Below are positions 34,790 to 46,260 of a stretch of DNA of 64,000 bases, in pieces. Source of the DNA: Viscum album (taxonomy: Eukaryota > Streptophyta > Magnoliopsida > Santalales > Viscaceae); assembly GCA_963277665.1 (NCBI GenBank), contig OY728133.1, positions 390,737,962-390,801,961 of the forward strand, read 5' to 3'. Below the pieces are notes generated by a model. It was not told the origin of the DNA. It did not search any database and saw only the letters and a list, made by a program, of their open reading frames with translations. Within the stretch, counting starts at the first letter, position 1; each line of letters begins with the position of its first letter. The translations under genes were made by a program, and so were the position numbers.

Positions 34790-34985
34790 ACCACAAAGCA
34801 AACATTTTTACATGAAAATAGTTAAAAAAAATTAGGGTACTAAGCACGTATCTATGCCTCAAGTTCCAAAGTACTCTCCTCCACACCATCGTGTCAGCAC
34901 AAGACACAAACTGAGGGGATAGAACGCCCGTGAAACATCTTCTCTTTACGGTCTTGGATCTCCACAAGCCTCTCTTTGAAGGTCA
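34790..34985 (-). pseudogene. Element C chromodomain
   Basis: C-terminal tail of integrase on the minus strand: ERLVEIQDRKEKMFHGRSIP, then a block ending in HDGVEESTLELEA, then YPNFF. This is the family pattern of a type II chromodomain (IPLVKVLWRHHGVEEATWELE-like in active relatives), in which a conserved Trp is Leu here. At least three in-frame stops. In the family it guides integration by reading chromatin marks. Its presence supports the chromovirus assignment of C and, by similarity, A. Confidence 0.75.
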
Positions 34986-35052
34986 TATCATCATCAACAT
35001 CAATCTCTCCCAAATCAATGATATGAGAGTCATCATACAGATAATTACAGAG

Positions 35053-35508
35053 CTATGACACATGAAAAACATCATGTATCTGTCTCATCTTTGGAGGAAG
35101 TGCTACTCGATACACCATGGCTCTAACATGAGACAACACCTCGAAAGGCCCAAAAAACTGAGGAGAAAGCTTACTCCCATAACTAACCCTTCTCTGCCCA
35201 TGATGGGGAGTTACCTTTAGAAACATGTGATCCCTAACATAAAACTTTAAAGGTCTCATCCTTTGATCGACATATGATTTCTGATGATCATGCACTGCCT
35301 TTATCCTCTCATGAATCACTGGAACCATCTCCGTCATATTTTTCACTAGTTCCTGTCTGAGAATTGATGACTCTCCGACCCCAGTCCAGCACAACGGAGA
35401 ATGGAAAGGTCATCCATACAATTCTTTAAACGGCATCATACTAATAGTGGAATAAAAACTATTTTTGTAATAGAACTCCACCAAGGGTAAGTGCCTCATC
35501 CAGGAACC
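35053..35508 (-). pseudogene. Element C integrase C-terminal domain
   Basis: An open stretch at 35053-35394 (113 residues) covers the DNA-binding C-terminal part. It includes RIKAVHDHQKSYVDQR, RPLKFYVRDHMFLKVTP, KLSPQFFGPFEVLSHV and ALPPKMRQIHDVFHVS, all standard gypsy GPY/F-type blocks; GPF is the signature. The link back to the core (35400-35508) has stops. It follows the core and precedes the chromodomain. Confidence 0.88.
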
Positions 35509-35860
35509 TCAAAAATCTAGGACACAAGTGTGCAACATGTCTTCAAGAGTCTGAATGGTCCGCTCTATTTGACCATCTGTCTGTGGATGAAAATTAGTTC
35601 TAAGGAATAACTGAGAACTAAAATCATGATAGATACATCTCCACACCCTAGAGGTAAAATGAGAATCTCGATCAGAAATGATCATCCTTGGGACTCCATG
35701 AAGTATCAACACCTCCTCCAGATACTGCCTTGACAAAACCTCCACTGATCTCGACTCCTTGATCACTATGAAGTGGGATGGTTTCGTTAAACAATCCACT
35801 ACCACCCAAATGGTGTCATGTCCTCCCTGAGCTCGAGATAAACCAATAACAAAGTCCATT
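35509..35860 (-). pseudogene. Element C integrase catalytic core
   Basis: Integrase joins cDNA to host DNA. This 116-residue open stretch holds the three acidic catalytic residues: Asp in MDFVIGL (residue 2), Asp in IISDRDSHFTS and Glu in TDGQIERTIQ. It is the only intact DDE set in the window. It ends in a stop before the LVEFYYKNSFYSTI block, which continues in the next piece. The upstream HHCC zinc domain is separate and broken, so a complete enzyme is not encoded. Confidence 0.9.
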
Positions 35861-36365
35861 GATATTTCCTCCCACTTCTACTGAGGAATATCTAATGGCT
35901 GGAGCAAACCACTGGGAACATATTACTCGACCTTTACCTTCTGGCAGACCAAACATCGAGGCACAAACTCCACAACTACACGCTTCAGTCTAGGCCACCA
36001 AAACTAACTCCTCAAGCCTCGGTGCATCTTTTAATGCTAGGGTGAACCTCTAAAGGTGAACTATAGAAATCTATGAGAACTATCTCATGCATCACCAAAG
36101 GAACAAAAATCCTTCCCTGATATAACACATAGTGTTGTTCATCCTCAGACCAACCATCAGGGGCCTCACCCCAAAAAACTCAGTCTCCCCAGACCTCCAC
36201 CGCTAGATCCCCCAACTGGGACTCTTCCCCCTACTGCACCAGAGATGACTGCACGGTCATTTGAAAAAGACAAAATTTCCCCCAACTTCTCCAATATAGA
36301 TATGTAATGCAGAAATTTCTTCCATAACTCTCTGGGAATCACTGGATTAATGCACCACATCACTA
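35861..36365 (-). pseudogene. Element C integrase zinc-binding (HHCC) region
   Basis: Minus strand near 35935-35980 reads EFVPRCLVCQKVKVE, whose CxxC pair belongs to the HHCC finger of gypsy integrases. The rest, toward RNase H, is broken by stops. Confidence 0.72.
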
Positions 36366-36780
36366 CGCGACTTCCTGCTCAGTGCATCAGCTGCAACATT
36401 CCCCTTTCCAGGGGTATACAAGATTTCAAAGTCGTATTCCTAAAAGAACTTCATCAACCAATGATACTACAATTTCAAGTCATGTTGGGAGAAAACATAC
36501 CTCGGGCTCTTATGATCGGTGAAAACCAAAAATCGCTCTCAAATGAGGTAATGTATCCACTAATTCAGAGAAAACACCATAGCCACCAACTCAAGATCAT
36601 GGGTGGCATAGTTATGTTCATGGGGAAGCAACTGCCAAGACCCATAAGAAACAACTGATCTCTAATGCATCAAAACACATCCTAACCCCAGATGAGAAGC
36701 ATCACATAAAACATAAAACTAAACTCCCTCTGTGAAAAAACAAAGAACTAGACCACTTACCAACTTCTCCTTCAGATACT
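36366..36780 (-). pseudogene. Element C RNase H
   Basis: RNase H of the gypsy polyprotein. [15 protein letters not shown] lies around 36585-36635, with the catalytic Glu conserved. The DALSRK-type block, expected near 36370-36400, is visible as the complement of GCATCAGCTGC. Multiple stops. It follows RT directly. Confidence 0.75.
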
Positions 36781-37640
36781 AGAAAGCTTCCTAACACTGA
36801 TCAGTCCAAACGAATGACTGATCCTTCCTGGTCAATGCTATTAAAGGAGTCTCAAACCAATAGAAATCGGCTACAAACCTCCTGTAGTAGCCTTCGAGAT
36901 CAAGGAAACTTCGCACCTCTACAACTATCTTGGGGGCTTCCCAAGACACAACTGATTCTATCTTTAATGGATCCACAACTACTCTCTATTGGGACATAAC
37001 ATTCCCCAAGAAACAGACTTCTTGATCCCAAAAATCACACTTTGAAAACTTCCCAAATAGCTGTTGTTGATGAAGAACTCACAAAACGGCATGTAGATGC
37101 TCTGCATGCTCCTTTTCAGATGTGGAGTACACAAGGATTTCGTCGATGAAAACCACCATGAACTTATCTAGAAACTCACAGAACACAGCGGTCATCAATC
37201 TCATGAACACAACTAGAGCATTCAACACACCGAATGGCATTACAACAAACTCGTAATGCCCATGATGACAACGGAAAGTAGTCTTCGGGATATCATCATC
37301 CTTCACACGCATATGATGATATCCTGAACACAATTCAATCTTTGAGAACCAACTTGCACCCTTCAGTTGATCAAATAAATCACCAATCCATAGAAGAGGA
37401 TAGCGATTCTTCACCATCACTTTGTTTAAGCGACAATAATCAATACACAATGGCAAACTGCCATCAGCCTTCTTCATGAAAAAAACTGGTGCACCCCATG
37501 GTGACATACTTGGCCAAATAAAACCGCATTGTAATAGAACATCAAGATATATACACATCTCCCATAACTTGGAAGGGGCTATCATATACAGAGACATAGA
37601 GATATGAGATGCTCCTGACTATAGCTCGATCCCAAACTCA
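36781..37640 (-). pseudogene. Element C reverse transcriptase
   Basis: A 172-residue open stretch at 37079-37597 spans most of the polymerase: [37 protein letters not shown], motif [30 protein letters not shown], and motif [12 protein letters not shown]. In motif A the catalytic Asp is Glu (residue 88), and in motif C the second Asp is Glu (residue 153). Two of the three metal-binding Asp are therefore changed, and activity is unlikely even if translated. The tether block ([20 protein letters not shown]) follows at 36791-36976 in another open piece. Confidence 0.9.
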
Positions 37641-38280
37641 GCCTCTCGTTGAGGCGGTAATGCTATAACCTCTTTTGTAAAGACATCAGGGTACTCTTCT
37701 ACGATCCTAGGAAACCCCAACTATTGAACCTCTGAAGAACTCAGCATCAGCTCAGCCATCAAGGATGATAAGTACGGAACAAGCCTCTGATCTGACCCAT
37801 CTGAGGGTCTCACTCGCCAACAAACACCGCCAAATCTCTATCAACGTCGAAGAACACCACCTACCTCTTGAAGAAATCCATGATAGCCTACACTGAATAC
37901 AACCAATCCATGCCAAGGATGAAATCATATTCTCGTATCTGTAAACATAGGAAATTTCCCCAAGAGCAGTGTTGCCCCAGCACTAGCTCATAGTCTCAAC
38001 ATACTTCAATCAAGTCAGCTCGACCTCCAACTAGCGTAGTCAATGCCAAGGGCACTGAAAGCCTCTCTACCTCAAGTCCCAAATCATGGACAAGGTTAGG
38101 TGATATGAAGTAGTATGTCGCTCCTGAATCAAACAAGGCATACACCCAAGTAGAAAACAAGAAAATGGTACCTCGAATGATGTCTGGCTAGCCTGGCGCT
38201 GGCAACGCTAAAGTAAGAAGTTGACCATGACCTCCTCTATGGCTTATCTGACCCTAATGATGACCACCACCAGAGTCACA
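37641..38280 (-). pseudogene. Element C protease and linker
   Basis: Aspartic protease remnant on the minus strand. ALFDSGATYYFISPNLVHDL (38075-38150) keeps the D-S-G-A active-site motif. The later part, near 37860-37930, is broken by stops. Directly beyond 38280 the copia element D interrupts the reading between gag and protease. Confidence 0.82.
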
Positions 38281-38285
38281 TTCTT
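38281..38285. repeat. Target duplication of element D, left copy (TTCTT)
   Basis: TTCTT matches 47666-47670. Three bases (TAT) lie between it and the TGTGG that aligns with the start of the other LTR, so the exact element edge is slightly uncertain. Confidence 0.7.
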
Positions 38286-38727
38286 TATTGTGGAAGAATT
38301 AGGAGTCACAACGATAGAAATTAGATATGAAAAGAAAATTCATAAGAAAGGAAAACACACGGGACACAAAAATTTATGTGGTTCGGGAATAATCCCTACA
38401 TCCACGAAGAGGCAGAACTTTACTATTTCAGGAACACAAATTATAGAGTTTTTTCAAGTAAGAAACCCTAGCCCAAAATGGGCTACATATGGAGAAGATG
38501 ATCTACTGTTCCGAATAGGAAGTCTGCGTCGCTATAGTGAAAGGTGGCCACCTTTGTCAAATGTGCTACAGTGGATGCCAACTAGAAGTCAAAAGTTCAA
38601 TAGTATAGTTGACTCCAAAGTCCACACTACTACAGTGCTTGTCGGTGTCAGTCAGTCAGCTCTGCTACAGTGGTCAGAGATGCTACAAGCATTCGGCCTA
38701 ACCAGATCAGGCTACATCAATCCAACA
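38286..38727 (-). repeat. Element D 3' LTR
   Basis: Aligned without gaps to 47227-47665: shared GGTTCGGGAATAATCCCTAC and CCACGAAGAGGCAGAACTT. It ends CAATCCAACA, that is minus strand TGTTGGATTG. Contains several CTACAGTG words. Confidence 0.9.
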
Positions 38728-39300
38728 ATTGGAGCCTGATCCACTACACTGCTATGCTTAGATGAAACTAACAAAGAAAACTTACTTAATATGAGTTATT
38801 TCTCTTCTTCACTCACCAGTGTGCATGATTTCCGTTCACAGCTTCAATTTCAACCTGACGATTCATGAAATACAAATTGTTATCCTCTTGTGCTCCCATC
38901 GCGTCCTCCCTTATTCTACCTCTCATCCTCCATTCATCAGTGGAGACCAACAGAGGCACAATAGTGCCTCAACTTCTATATCACAGTGGGATTTGTCAAT
39001 ATGTCTGCTGAATTGTTGGTCCCACAAATCTTCTGCAGCATCAAAAACCCATATTGTATCAAGCCTCTGATGAAATGGTACTTCAACTGAATGTCCTTCA
39101 TCCGGGCATGAAATACCGGGTTCTTTGCGAGATGTATAGCACTCTGACTATCACAGTGTAATACATTCTCCTCTCGATTTATTCCCAATTCATCCAAGAA
39201 GTTCTTCATCCAAACCATCTATTTTCCAGCTTCTGTTACAGTAATGTATTCTACCTCTATGGTGGATAAATCCACCACCTTCTACAATTGTGATAACCAA
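38728..39300 (-). pseudogene. Element D RNase H
   Basis: Copia RNase H on the minus strand. The open stretch 38976-39218 contains ENVLHCDSQSAIHLAKNPVF, in which the catalytic Asp of HCDSQSA is kept, then MKDIQLKYHFIRGLI and the C-terminal ADILTNP. The preceding Glu-bearing block (STIEVEYITVTEAGK) lies near 39220-39260, after a stop. Beyond the end toward the LTR, 38728-38800 is untranslated and has a weak purine-rich stretch. Confidence 0.88.
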
Positions 39301-40490
39301 CTTACCACAATTCCTCCACAGGTAAAGACATAACTCGTAGTACTCCTCCTGCTGTCAACATCACCTCCAAGGTCAGCATCCACATACCCCTGCAATAAAT
39401 TTCCTTTCCCAAATCACAGAGATACCTCCTTACTGACTTTCAAATACCTCATTATCCACTTCATAGCTTCCCGGTGTTGTTTTCCAGGGTTATCCATATA
39501 CATGCTCACAACTCCCACTACATGAGCGATGTCAGGTCAAGTACAGACCATGGCATGCATCAGGCTTCCAACAGCTGATGCATATGGAACTTTTTCCATG
39601 TACTAAACCTCATCATCCTTCTTTAGTGATTTCTCCTTTAATAGTTTGAAATGGATCACCAAGGGAATAGAAACTGCCTTTTCTTCCATCATACTGAATC
39701 TTCTCAGAACCTTTCCAATGTAATCAGCCTATGACAACATCAATATTTCAGATGTGTGATCTCTCTTGATCTTCATCCCCGGGATCTTTCTAGCTTCTCA
39801 AAGATCTTTCATTTCAAACTCCTCAGCCAACTGCCCTTTTAGATCATTAATCATATCCATAAACGATCCTACAATGAGCATGTCATCTACATATTGAAGA
39901 AATATAATGTATTCATCACCAAAGTACTTGATGTAGCAATATTTATCCATGCCACATCATTTATATGAATTTTTAGACATAAATGAATCAAAAATTTTGT
40001 TCCACTGCCTCAGTGCCTGCTTCATTCCATATAAGCTCTTCTGGAGTTTTCACACCAGGTCTTCCTTCCCAGACTCTATATATCCCTCTAGCTACAGTAT
40101 GTAGATGTCTTCCTCTAAATCTTTATAAAGGAAGTTAGTCTTGACATCAAGCTGATCAAGATGCAAGTATTCGGATTCCACAATACTGAGAACCACCTGA
40201 ATGGTGGTAAGATTCACTACTGGTGAGAATATTTTAGTGAAATCCACTCCCTCCTTCTGTTGGAAGCCTTTCACCGCCAGCCTTTCCTTGAACCTCCTCT
40301 TTCCATCATGTTCTTCTTTGACCTGATAGACCCACTTGTTCTGCAATGATTTCTTTCCTATTAGCATAGGTGTCAGCTTCTAAGTGTTATTATCATGCAA
40401 CGAAGAAATCTCCTCCTTCATATCCAGCTCCCACTTTCTCAACTCCTTCAGCTACATTTCCTCTTCCAAACATTCTAGTTCTCCACCATC
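39301..40490 (-). pseudogene. Element D reverse transcriptase
   Basis: Copia RT on the minus strand. The N-terminal part is open at 40092-40367: LQNKWVYQVKEEHDGKRRFK, RLAVKGFQQKEGVDFTKIFS, VVLSIVESEYLHLDQLDVKT. The last block holds the first catalytic Asp (QLDVKTNFL). FLQYVDDMLIVG, near 39875-39910, holds the YVDD pair. Later blocks (YIGKVLRRFSM, ASAVGSLMHAM, HREAMKWIMRYLK) reach RNase H. Several stops interrupt. The upstream linker ends at 40490, where element E's truncated LTR begins. Confidence 0.88.
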
Positions 40491-40674
40491 AGACAATGAT
40501 CACAACATTTAGTTTCCAAAGGTCATACAGACTAACGGTCATATAATAGTCAAAACCCAACAGTCTCATTTTAATTATACTCATGTTATCAAATGAAACA
40601 GTTTTGTTGAGTATAAAATAAAATAACATACAAAATTAGGAAACAAGATTTATTCAAAATTTCGGGTCGTTACA
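40491..40674 (-). repeat. Element E 3' LTR fragment (184 bp)
   Basis: Gap-free match to 45583-45766, ending GGTCGTTACA, that is minus strand TGTAACGACC. It represents only the first 184 bases of the LTR. Confidence 0.9.
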
Positions 40675-40693
40675 TTCTTCCCCCCTTAAGAAA
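40675..40693 (-). other. Polypurine tract of element E
   Basis: Minus strand TTAAGGGGGGAAGAA abuts TGTAACGACC: a textbook tract. Confidence 0.85.
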
Positions 40694-42316
40694 TTGCATC
40701 CTCGCAATTTTTAAAATTGGGTTTGGTAATTTCATTGAAATTCCCACATCGGAAAAGGAGTCAGTAAAACTATTACTTTAAAAGAAAGAAAGGAAAGTAA
40801 AAAGGTCACCCGAGTTAACCCATATTAGGATTCCATGTAGGAAAACATGGATATGGAAGAAAAAACAAAGGGTCAAGTTCTGAGGGAGAGTGATAGAAAA
40901 CATTATTAGGAGAAAGTTAACCACAAGAAAATCACAAACTTATGATGTGTGTAAATGGTCTTTGATTACCTAGTAGGAAACGTAAACCAACAACATTTTT
41001 GTTTTACGTTCCATTTCATAATTTTGAGAAATTCATTTACTACATAGAACAAAAACATAAGGAAATATATCTACCTTCAAGTAGAGTTTCATCCTTTAAT
41101 AAGTCTCTACCAAAACTAATCATTTCTCCAAATGATGAGAATTCAAAAACACTTGGTCTCATCAAAAGCACAAGAATCATATTCTAGAGAATCACATAAT
41201 CCACAAAATATTAACTATCTATTTCTTCTATTATCCTAAAAATAGAAAGGGTAAGATAAAACAACTCTTCAAAAAGAAAGAATCTCATAGGAATGGAAAC
41301 TTCTTTTAAATCTTCAAAGTTCCATGGTACTACCCAAAGTTCATCATAGACCATTCTATAAATAATTGTCCTTAAAATTCCTCAAAATAAACCAAACTAA
41401 TATTGAAACCCAAATACAAGAAGTATTTGATAACATAGTCTTCCAAAATAAACTTCATCGTTCATCTCCAAACAACATCAACCACTCCTAACATCTTATA
41501 ACAAAAGTAGCTAACCTAAACATATTTTACCCAAGATAGGTTAATCATTTCCATAAGTAACCTAAATTACTATAAGTCCACCTTAAATTCATCGATTATT
41601 CAAAATATAAGTCAACCTTAATCCTCAATTAAAATACCATATTAATCTATTTACCTCGATCATATAGGGTCCCCAAAATAGTGAACGTCTTCCAAAATAA
41701 TAATCATCTTTTAATCCCCTAATCATCTCTGTCATATTAATATGGCAATCGTCGAATTTCCTATCACATTGGTTATTGGGACATGTTCTTCCATTTCCCA
41801 CCATTAACTAAGAAGAGAAATTATAATTAGGGGCTTAAATACTTAGCCAATAATCATGAAAAGGAACTTAAATCATATAAGTATAACTTGTAGAAGAAAA
41901 GTATACCCTAACTTGTGATCCCCTAGGTTTAAAACTAGGTTATCCATGATCATATATTCTTATGTGAATCTTTATTTTATTTTATCTTTGTTCCTTTAAT
42001 AATGGTTCATACTAAGCTTATAAATTTACCAAAGCATATCCCCTGGGAGTGTCGTAACCAAGAGTGAAGCAAGGCCCGTTGTCGTGTACCAGTTCCCGTT
42101 CGAGTCTAGATTAAAGTAGTGTTTTAAGGTTTTACCTCTATGTACATCTTTTCTAGAGCCACCTCTACCTGCTCGTATCCAGACAGGGATGTATTTTCTT
42201 GGCAACCCCTTACTCAATACTCACCAAAATACCAGGAAGATTTTTTATATTTAAACTTTTCTATAGGGTTCTTCCAAGAGTTTTAATATCCTAATTTCCA
42301 TAAATAACTAAACCAT
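40694..42316 (-). other. Non-coding interior of element E
   Basis: About 1.6 kb, AT-rich. No gag or pol motif on either strand; the longest open frames are 62-63 codons (40999-41187, 42026-42217) with no family resemblance. Movement would need proteins supplied by a related autonomous element. Confidence 0.65.
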
Positions 42317-42328
42317 CCTTTGATACCA
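42317..42328 (-). other. Primer-binding site of element E
   Basis: Minus strand TGGTATCAAAGG, two bases from the LTR. It matches initiator tRNA-Met over the first eight bases. Confidence 0.8.
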
Positions 42329-43299
42329 ACTATAGCATCCAGACTTTTTGTCACAAAAACTTTCATTACATTATACAAAACTGAGGATCTTTAAGGTTTA
42401 GTGTCTTAGAAACCAGGAACTTAAAACATGAAAACATAAAACATTCTTCTTAAACACTTGAAAGGATTATACTCATGTTCATACTAGATACATTACTGCT
42501 TCTCATAACCTGGGGACATACATCAAAAGAAAGGGTGAGCAGAAGGTCCAGTAAGGGAAACAAGGGGAAACATTTAACATGTGAACTTGGGATACATCAA
42601 CAATGTCATGAAAAATAACTTTAAGGCATGAGAAAGAAATCGTGAGGCATATCATAATAAAAATAACATTTTTCATAACTTGAATATGTGGCTACAACAT
42701 TTAATATTGACAATCATTCCATTTCACCAAGGTCCATCCCCAAGGTGTCATTAAAAATTACCAAAGTTATTCACCAAGGTATCAGTCTAAAAGGTCATCT
42801 CTAGAGATTAAGTCTTTACCCAATGAATTGGAGCGCTATCAGGGCGCACCTTTGACATATATTTATTATCATATGAGCCACATATATCATCATCAACCAT
42901 TTCATAAACAATCCATATAGAATAAAATAAATGGGTTTCATTTTATAATCATAACGTTTTAAAAACTGCTTTAAAGACATGATCTTTATGTCACTTTAAA
43001 CCCACAGAAAGGGAAAGCGGGTCTCATGTATGTAAATCCCAGAAATTAAAATAGAAAATTTTGGTATATATTTGAATACCCCTATAGAAGAGAGAGCTTT
43101 GAGTATTCACTTAATAAAATAAAAGAACTTTAGAACAAGAGAGAGAGACATTTTGAGACGGAAATTCTACAGCATAACGACTATGTTTCGGGGTTTTAGA
43201 AAACATTAAAAAGAGAGGGGACATGGGTCAAACATTCATAAATGATCCATAAAACAGTATAGGGACAGAATATGAAGGATATATGAACATGGTAATTAA

Positions 43300-44345
43300 A
43301 TTTGAAAGATATACCATATGAAATGAAGAACATGAAAAGAAGACAAAAAATAAGATTTCTCTTATGAAAATTCGGCAGCCTAACGGCATCACTTAAACAT
43401 CAAAAAATGAATTGACGAGATCAAATAGGGTCTTTAATCATATGAACATAAAAGATAAGTATGATAGATATAGAGATCATACCCCAAAATAATAAAAAGG
43501 AACTTTAAATACTTGACATGAAAGTAGAACATTGAAAAATGAGAAAGGTGAACGAATCCCTTAAAAATTTGGCAGCCAAACGGCGCCACTTAAAACTTCA
43601 AAATACTGAATTGAAGAGATAAAATAGGGTCTCTCATCATATGAACATAAAAGATCAGTATGATAGATATAGAGATAATACCCCAACAAAATAAAAAGGA
43701 ACTTGAAAGACTTGACATGAAATTAGAACTTTGAAAAATGAGAAAGGTGAACGAATCCCTTAAAAATTCGGCAGCCTAACGGCGCCACTTAAAACTTCAA
43801 AATACTGAATTGAAGAGATCAAATAGGGTCTCTCATAATATGAACATAAAAGATCAGTATGATAGATATAGATATCATACCTCAACAAAATAAAAATGAA
43901 CTTGAAAGACTTGACATGAAAGTAGAACTTTGAAAAATGAGAAAGGTGAACGAATCCCTTAAAAAATCGGCAGCCTAACGGCGCCACTTAAAACTTCAAA
44001 ATACTGAATTGAAGAGATAAAATAGGGTCTCTCATAATATGAACATAAAATATCAGTATGATAGATATAGAGATCATACCCCAACAAAATAAAAAGGAAC
44101 TTGAAAGACTTGACATGGAAGTAGAACTTTGAAAAATGAGAAATGTGAACGAATCCCTTAAAAATTCGGCAGCCTAACGGTGCCACTTTAACATTCTTAA
44201 AATGAAATGATAAGAGAAAGAGGGGGTCTCTTATCATATGAACATAAAAAATACAGTAGAATGAATATAAAATAACATCCTCCAACATAAGAGCATGGAG
44301 CATAAAAGAAATGACATAAAAGAGATTACTTGAAAAGAAAGAGGG
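43300..44345. repeat. 199-bp tandem array in E LTR, about five units
   Basis: The word GCAGCC in GGCAGCCTAACGGCGCCACT occurs at 43375, 43572, 43771, 43970 and 44169, spacings of 197, 199, 199 and 199. Inner units are almost identical; the two outer ones are more divergent, which suggests recent unequal exchange in the middle. Confidence 0.92.
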
Positions 44346-44500
44346 AGGTCGGATCCCTTACCTTAAAACGTAACTCTTAAAACTCAAAAGTTGGGACCTT
44401 GAGGGCTTGGGGGAACCTTGGGAGGACTCCTTGGGAGGTAATGAGACCAGTTCTTTGTTGGGGGAGAGTTGGGAGTCGAATAGATGATAGGATGGCTTGG

Positions 44501-44509
44501 TATTTATAG
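44501..44509 (-). promoter_or_regulatory. Probable TATA box of element E LTR
   Basis: Minus strand CTATAAATA in a GC-richer setting about 1.26 kb from the LTR start. Confidence 0.55.
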
Positions 44510-45766
44510 GGAAAGTGAGGGGACAAGGCATTAATAGCCAAGGGACAGCTCATTGGTGGTTTTGGAAAAACCATGGGCTTGCCCATGGTATTGGCCACTT
44601 GGGACACCTCATACCTTATCTTACTATTCATAAGTCGACCATATTGATTAAATACTTAATACATCATTTAATGATGTCATTAAACACCCATAACTTAAAA
44701 ACAGTATTTTCACTATTCATCAAAAATTCAACTTTCTTAGAAAAATCCCAAAATTTCACCTTAACCAAATATAGATGCTATGATTTCAAAAATGAACTCC
44801 ATTTTATAAAAATATTTTTCTAAATATTTTTAATTTAATTTTTAAATAAATACACTATTCACCTGAAAAAACTAATACTTGACTAATAATTTATGAAACA
44901 GTTATTTAACCATTTTATTGAATCTCATTACTTAATCAAGGTGCCTATATTATATTAATACTTTCTTTAAGTGAGATTACTAATCCTAAGCATAAAATCA
45001 CTATTCACAATTTACTATTCATCAAAAATCAAGTTGATCTTATTAGACTCTAAATTTCGTACTGAACATAATTCTAGAAGACCATTTTTTTAAAATCATT
45101 ACACATTTTTAATTATTTAAGGTTTACATAAACATTTTTAAAATATCCTTTTTCTAAAATTCATCAAAAATATGCATACTATATTTATCCGGTCATTTGA
45201 AAATTCATAAAATTCATCATAAGAAGAAATTCCAATTTTTATTTAAAACAAAGAATTACTCAAGGCAGTTATGGTCTCCTTACATATCCCCTTATCACAC
45301 AGCATAGGACCAAAGTGTAAGGTGTGATAAGGTTAGAGAATCTGAGGGAGGCTCGGCCAACATCACACGAGTAGTAATTTCTATCAGTTTGAACTTCTCG
45401 CGAAGGCGATTCCGTTCTAGCTTCACACGATGAAGTTTGGTTTGGGTTTGGTCCAGAGAAAAGCCCAGTGGTGCTACCTCCTTCCCAAGTTCTGTTAGAT
45501 AGGCTTAGATCGGTCCAAGACTACTGGGTGAGGCCATCGAATTTTCTTTCTATATTAATTAACCAAGATCACTTGTATTTAAAGACAGTGATCGCAACAT
45601 TTAGTTTCCAATGGTCATACTGACTAACGGTCATATAATAGTCAAAACCCAACAGTCTCATTTTAATTATACTCATGTTATCAAATGAAACAGTTTTGTT
45701 GAGTATAAAATAAAATAACACACAAAATTAGGAAACAAGATTTATTCAAAATTTCGGGTCGTTACA

Positions 45767-46033
45767 TGTAATCCCCCAAACATCAGTGTGCACCAGGTCT
45801 AGCTTCCCAAACTTTGGTATTCTGTATCCTTTTGAAAAAGACACCTTCTACTTTCTGAAGATACAATCTTCACATAGTCCAACTTACACTAACTTCAGCT
45901 CTGGTAATATCCCTTTGGTTTTCAGCACCTTCATCCCCTTCTCACTCATGTGTCCTAGCCTTTTTTTCCACAGTTGTGAATCTCCTACAGCTTTGAGTGA
46001 AGCAACCATGTCCATTCAAGATTATTTCATGTT
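45767..46033 (-). pseudogene. Element D integrase, N-terminal remnant
   Basis: Minus strand reads RLGHMSEKGMKVLKTKGILP, then GLCEDCIFRK, then GKLDLVHTDVWG. This is the pre-integrase zinc domain (His and CxxC pair) followed by the first catalytic Asp block of a copia integrase. Two or more stops. After TDVWG the sequence breaks into element E. On E's other side D resumes at the RT linker, so the remainder of the core (several hundred residues in the family) is gone. Confidence 0.82.
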
Positions 46034-46260
46034 TTATATAGTACCATTCCTTGCTCCCCGAGCTATGACCATAGCTCCTTTGGTGATTTTCCATGCACCA
46101 CCAGTGAACGTGGTAATCAACCCTGCATCATCAAATTTATCAACATAAATAAGGTGTCTTCTTAAACTAGGGATGTACCTCACATTTTCTAGAACCAGCA
46201 AGATCCCACTATTGGTCTTGATTTGTGCATCTATTTTCCCCACAATCTAAAAGGGCTCAT
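46034..46260 (-). pseudogene. Element D protease / protease-integrase linker
   Basis: An open 69-residue stretch holds ENVRYIPSLRRHLIYVDKFD and AGLITTFTGGAWKITKGAMV, the conserved C-terminal protease and linker blocks of copia polyproteins. The active-site region lies upstream, near 46310-46370, and is decayed. Confidence 0.85.

Larger units (their letters stand above)
40491..45766 (-). mobile_element. Element E: LARD-like gypsy-type element, 3' LTR truncated
   Basis: The youngest insertion. One full LTR (42331-45766, 3436 bp) sits at the high side, a 184-bp piece of the other (40491-40674) at the low side, and a 1.66 kb interior without recognisable coding sequence lies between them. The purine tract and tRNA-Met primer site are on the minus strand. 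The 184 shared bases differ at 5 positions (2.7%). The low end joins D's RT linker directly and no target duplication is left, as expected if a deletion removed the rest of that LTR together with D's integrase core. Confidence 0.82.
42331..45766 (-). repeat. Element E 5' LTR
   Basis: From TATAGCATCC (a decayed TGTAACATCC) next to the primer site, to GGTCGTTACA. It contains a TATA box at 44501-44509 and, downstream of it in the transcribed part, the 199-bp tandem array. The open frames at 43760-44303 are translations of that array. Confidence 0.82.

Noticed and set aside
38221..38739. 172-codon plus-strand open frame
   Set aside because: It crosses from element C into D's LTR on the antisense strand; the minus-strand retroelement features explain the sequence.
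43760..44303. Two related open frames that look like a duplicated membrane protein
   Set aside because: They come from the 199-bp tandem array in E's LTR; they are not a multiple of a coding repeat and have no start context.
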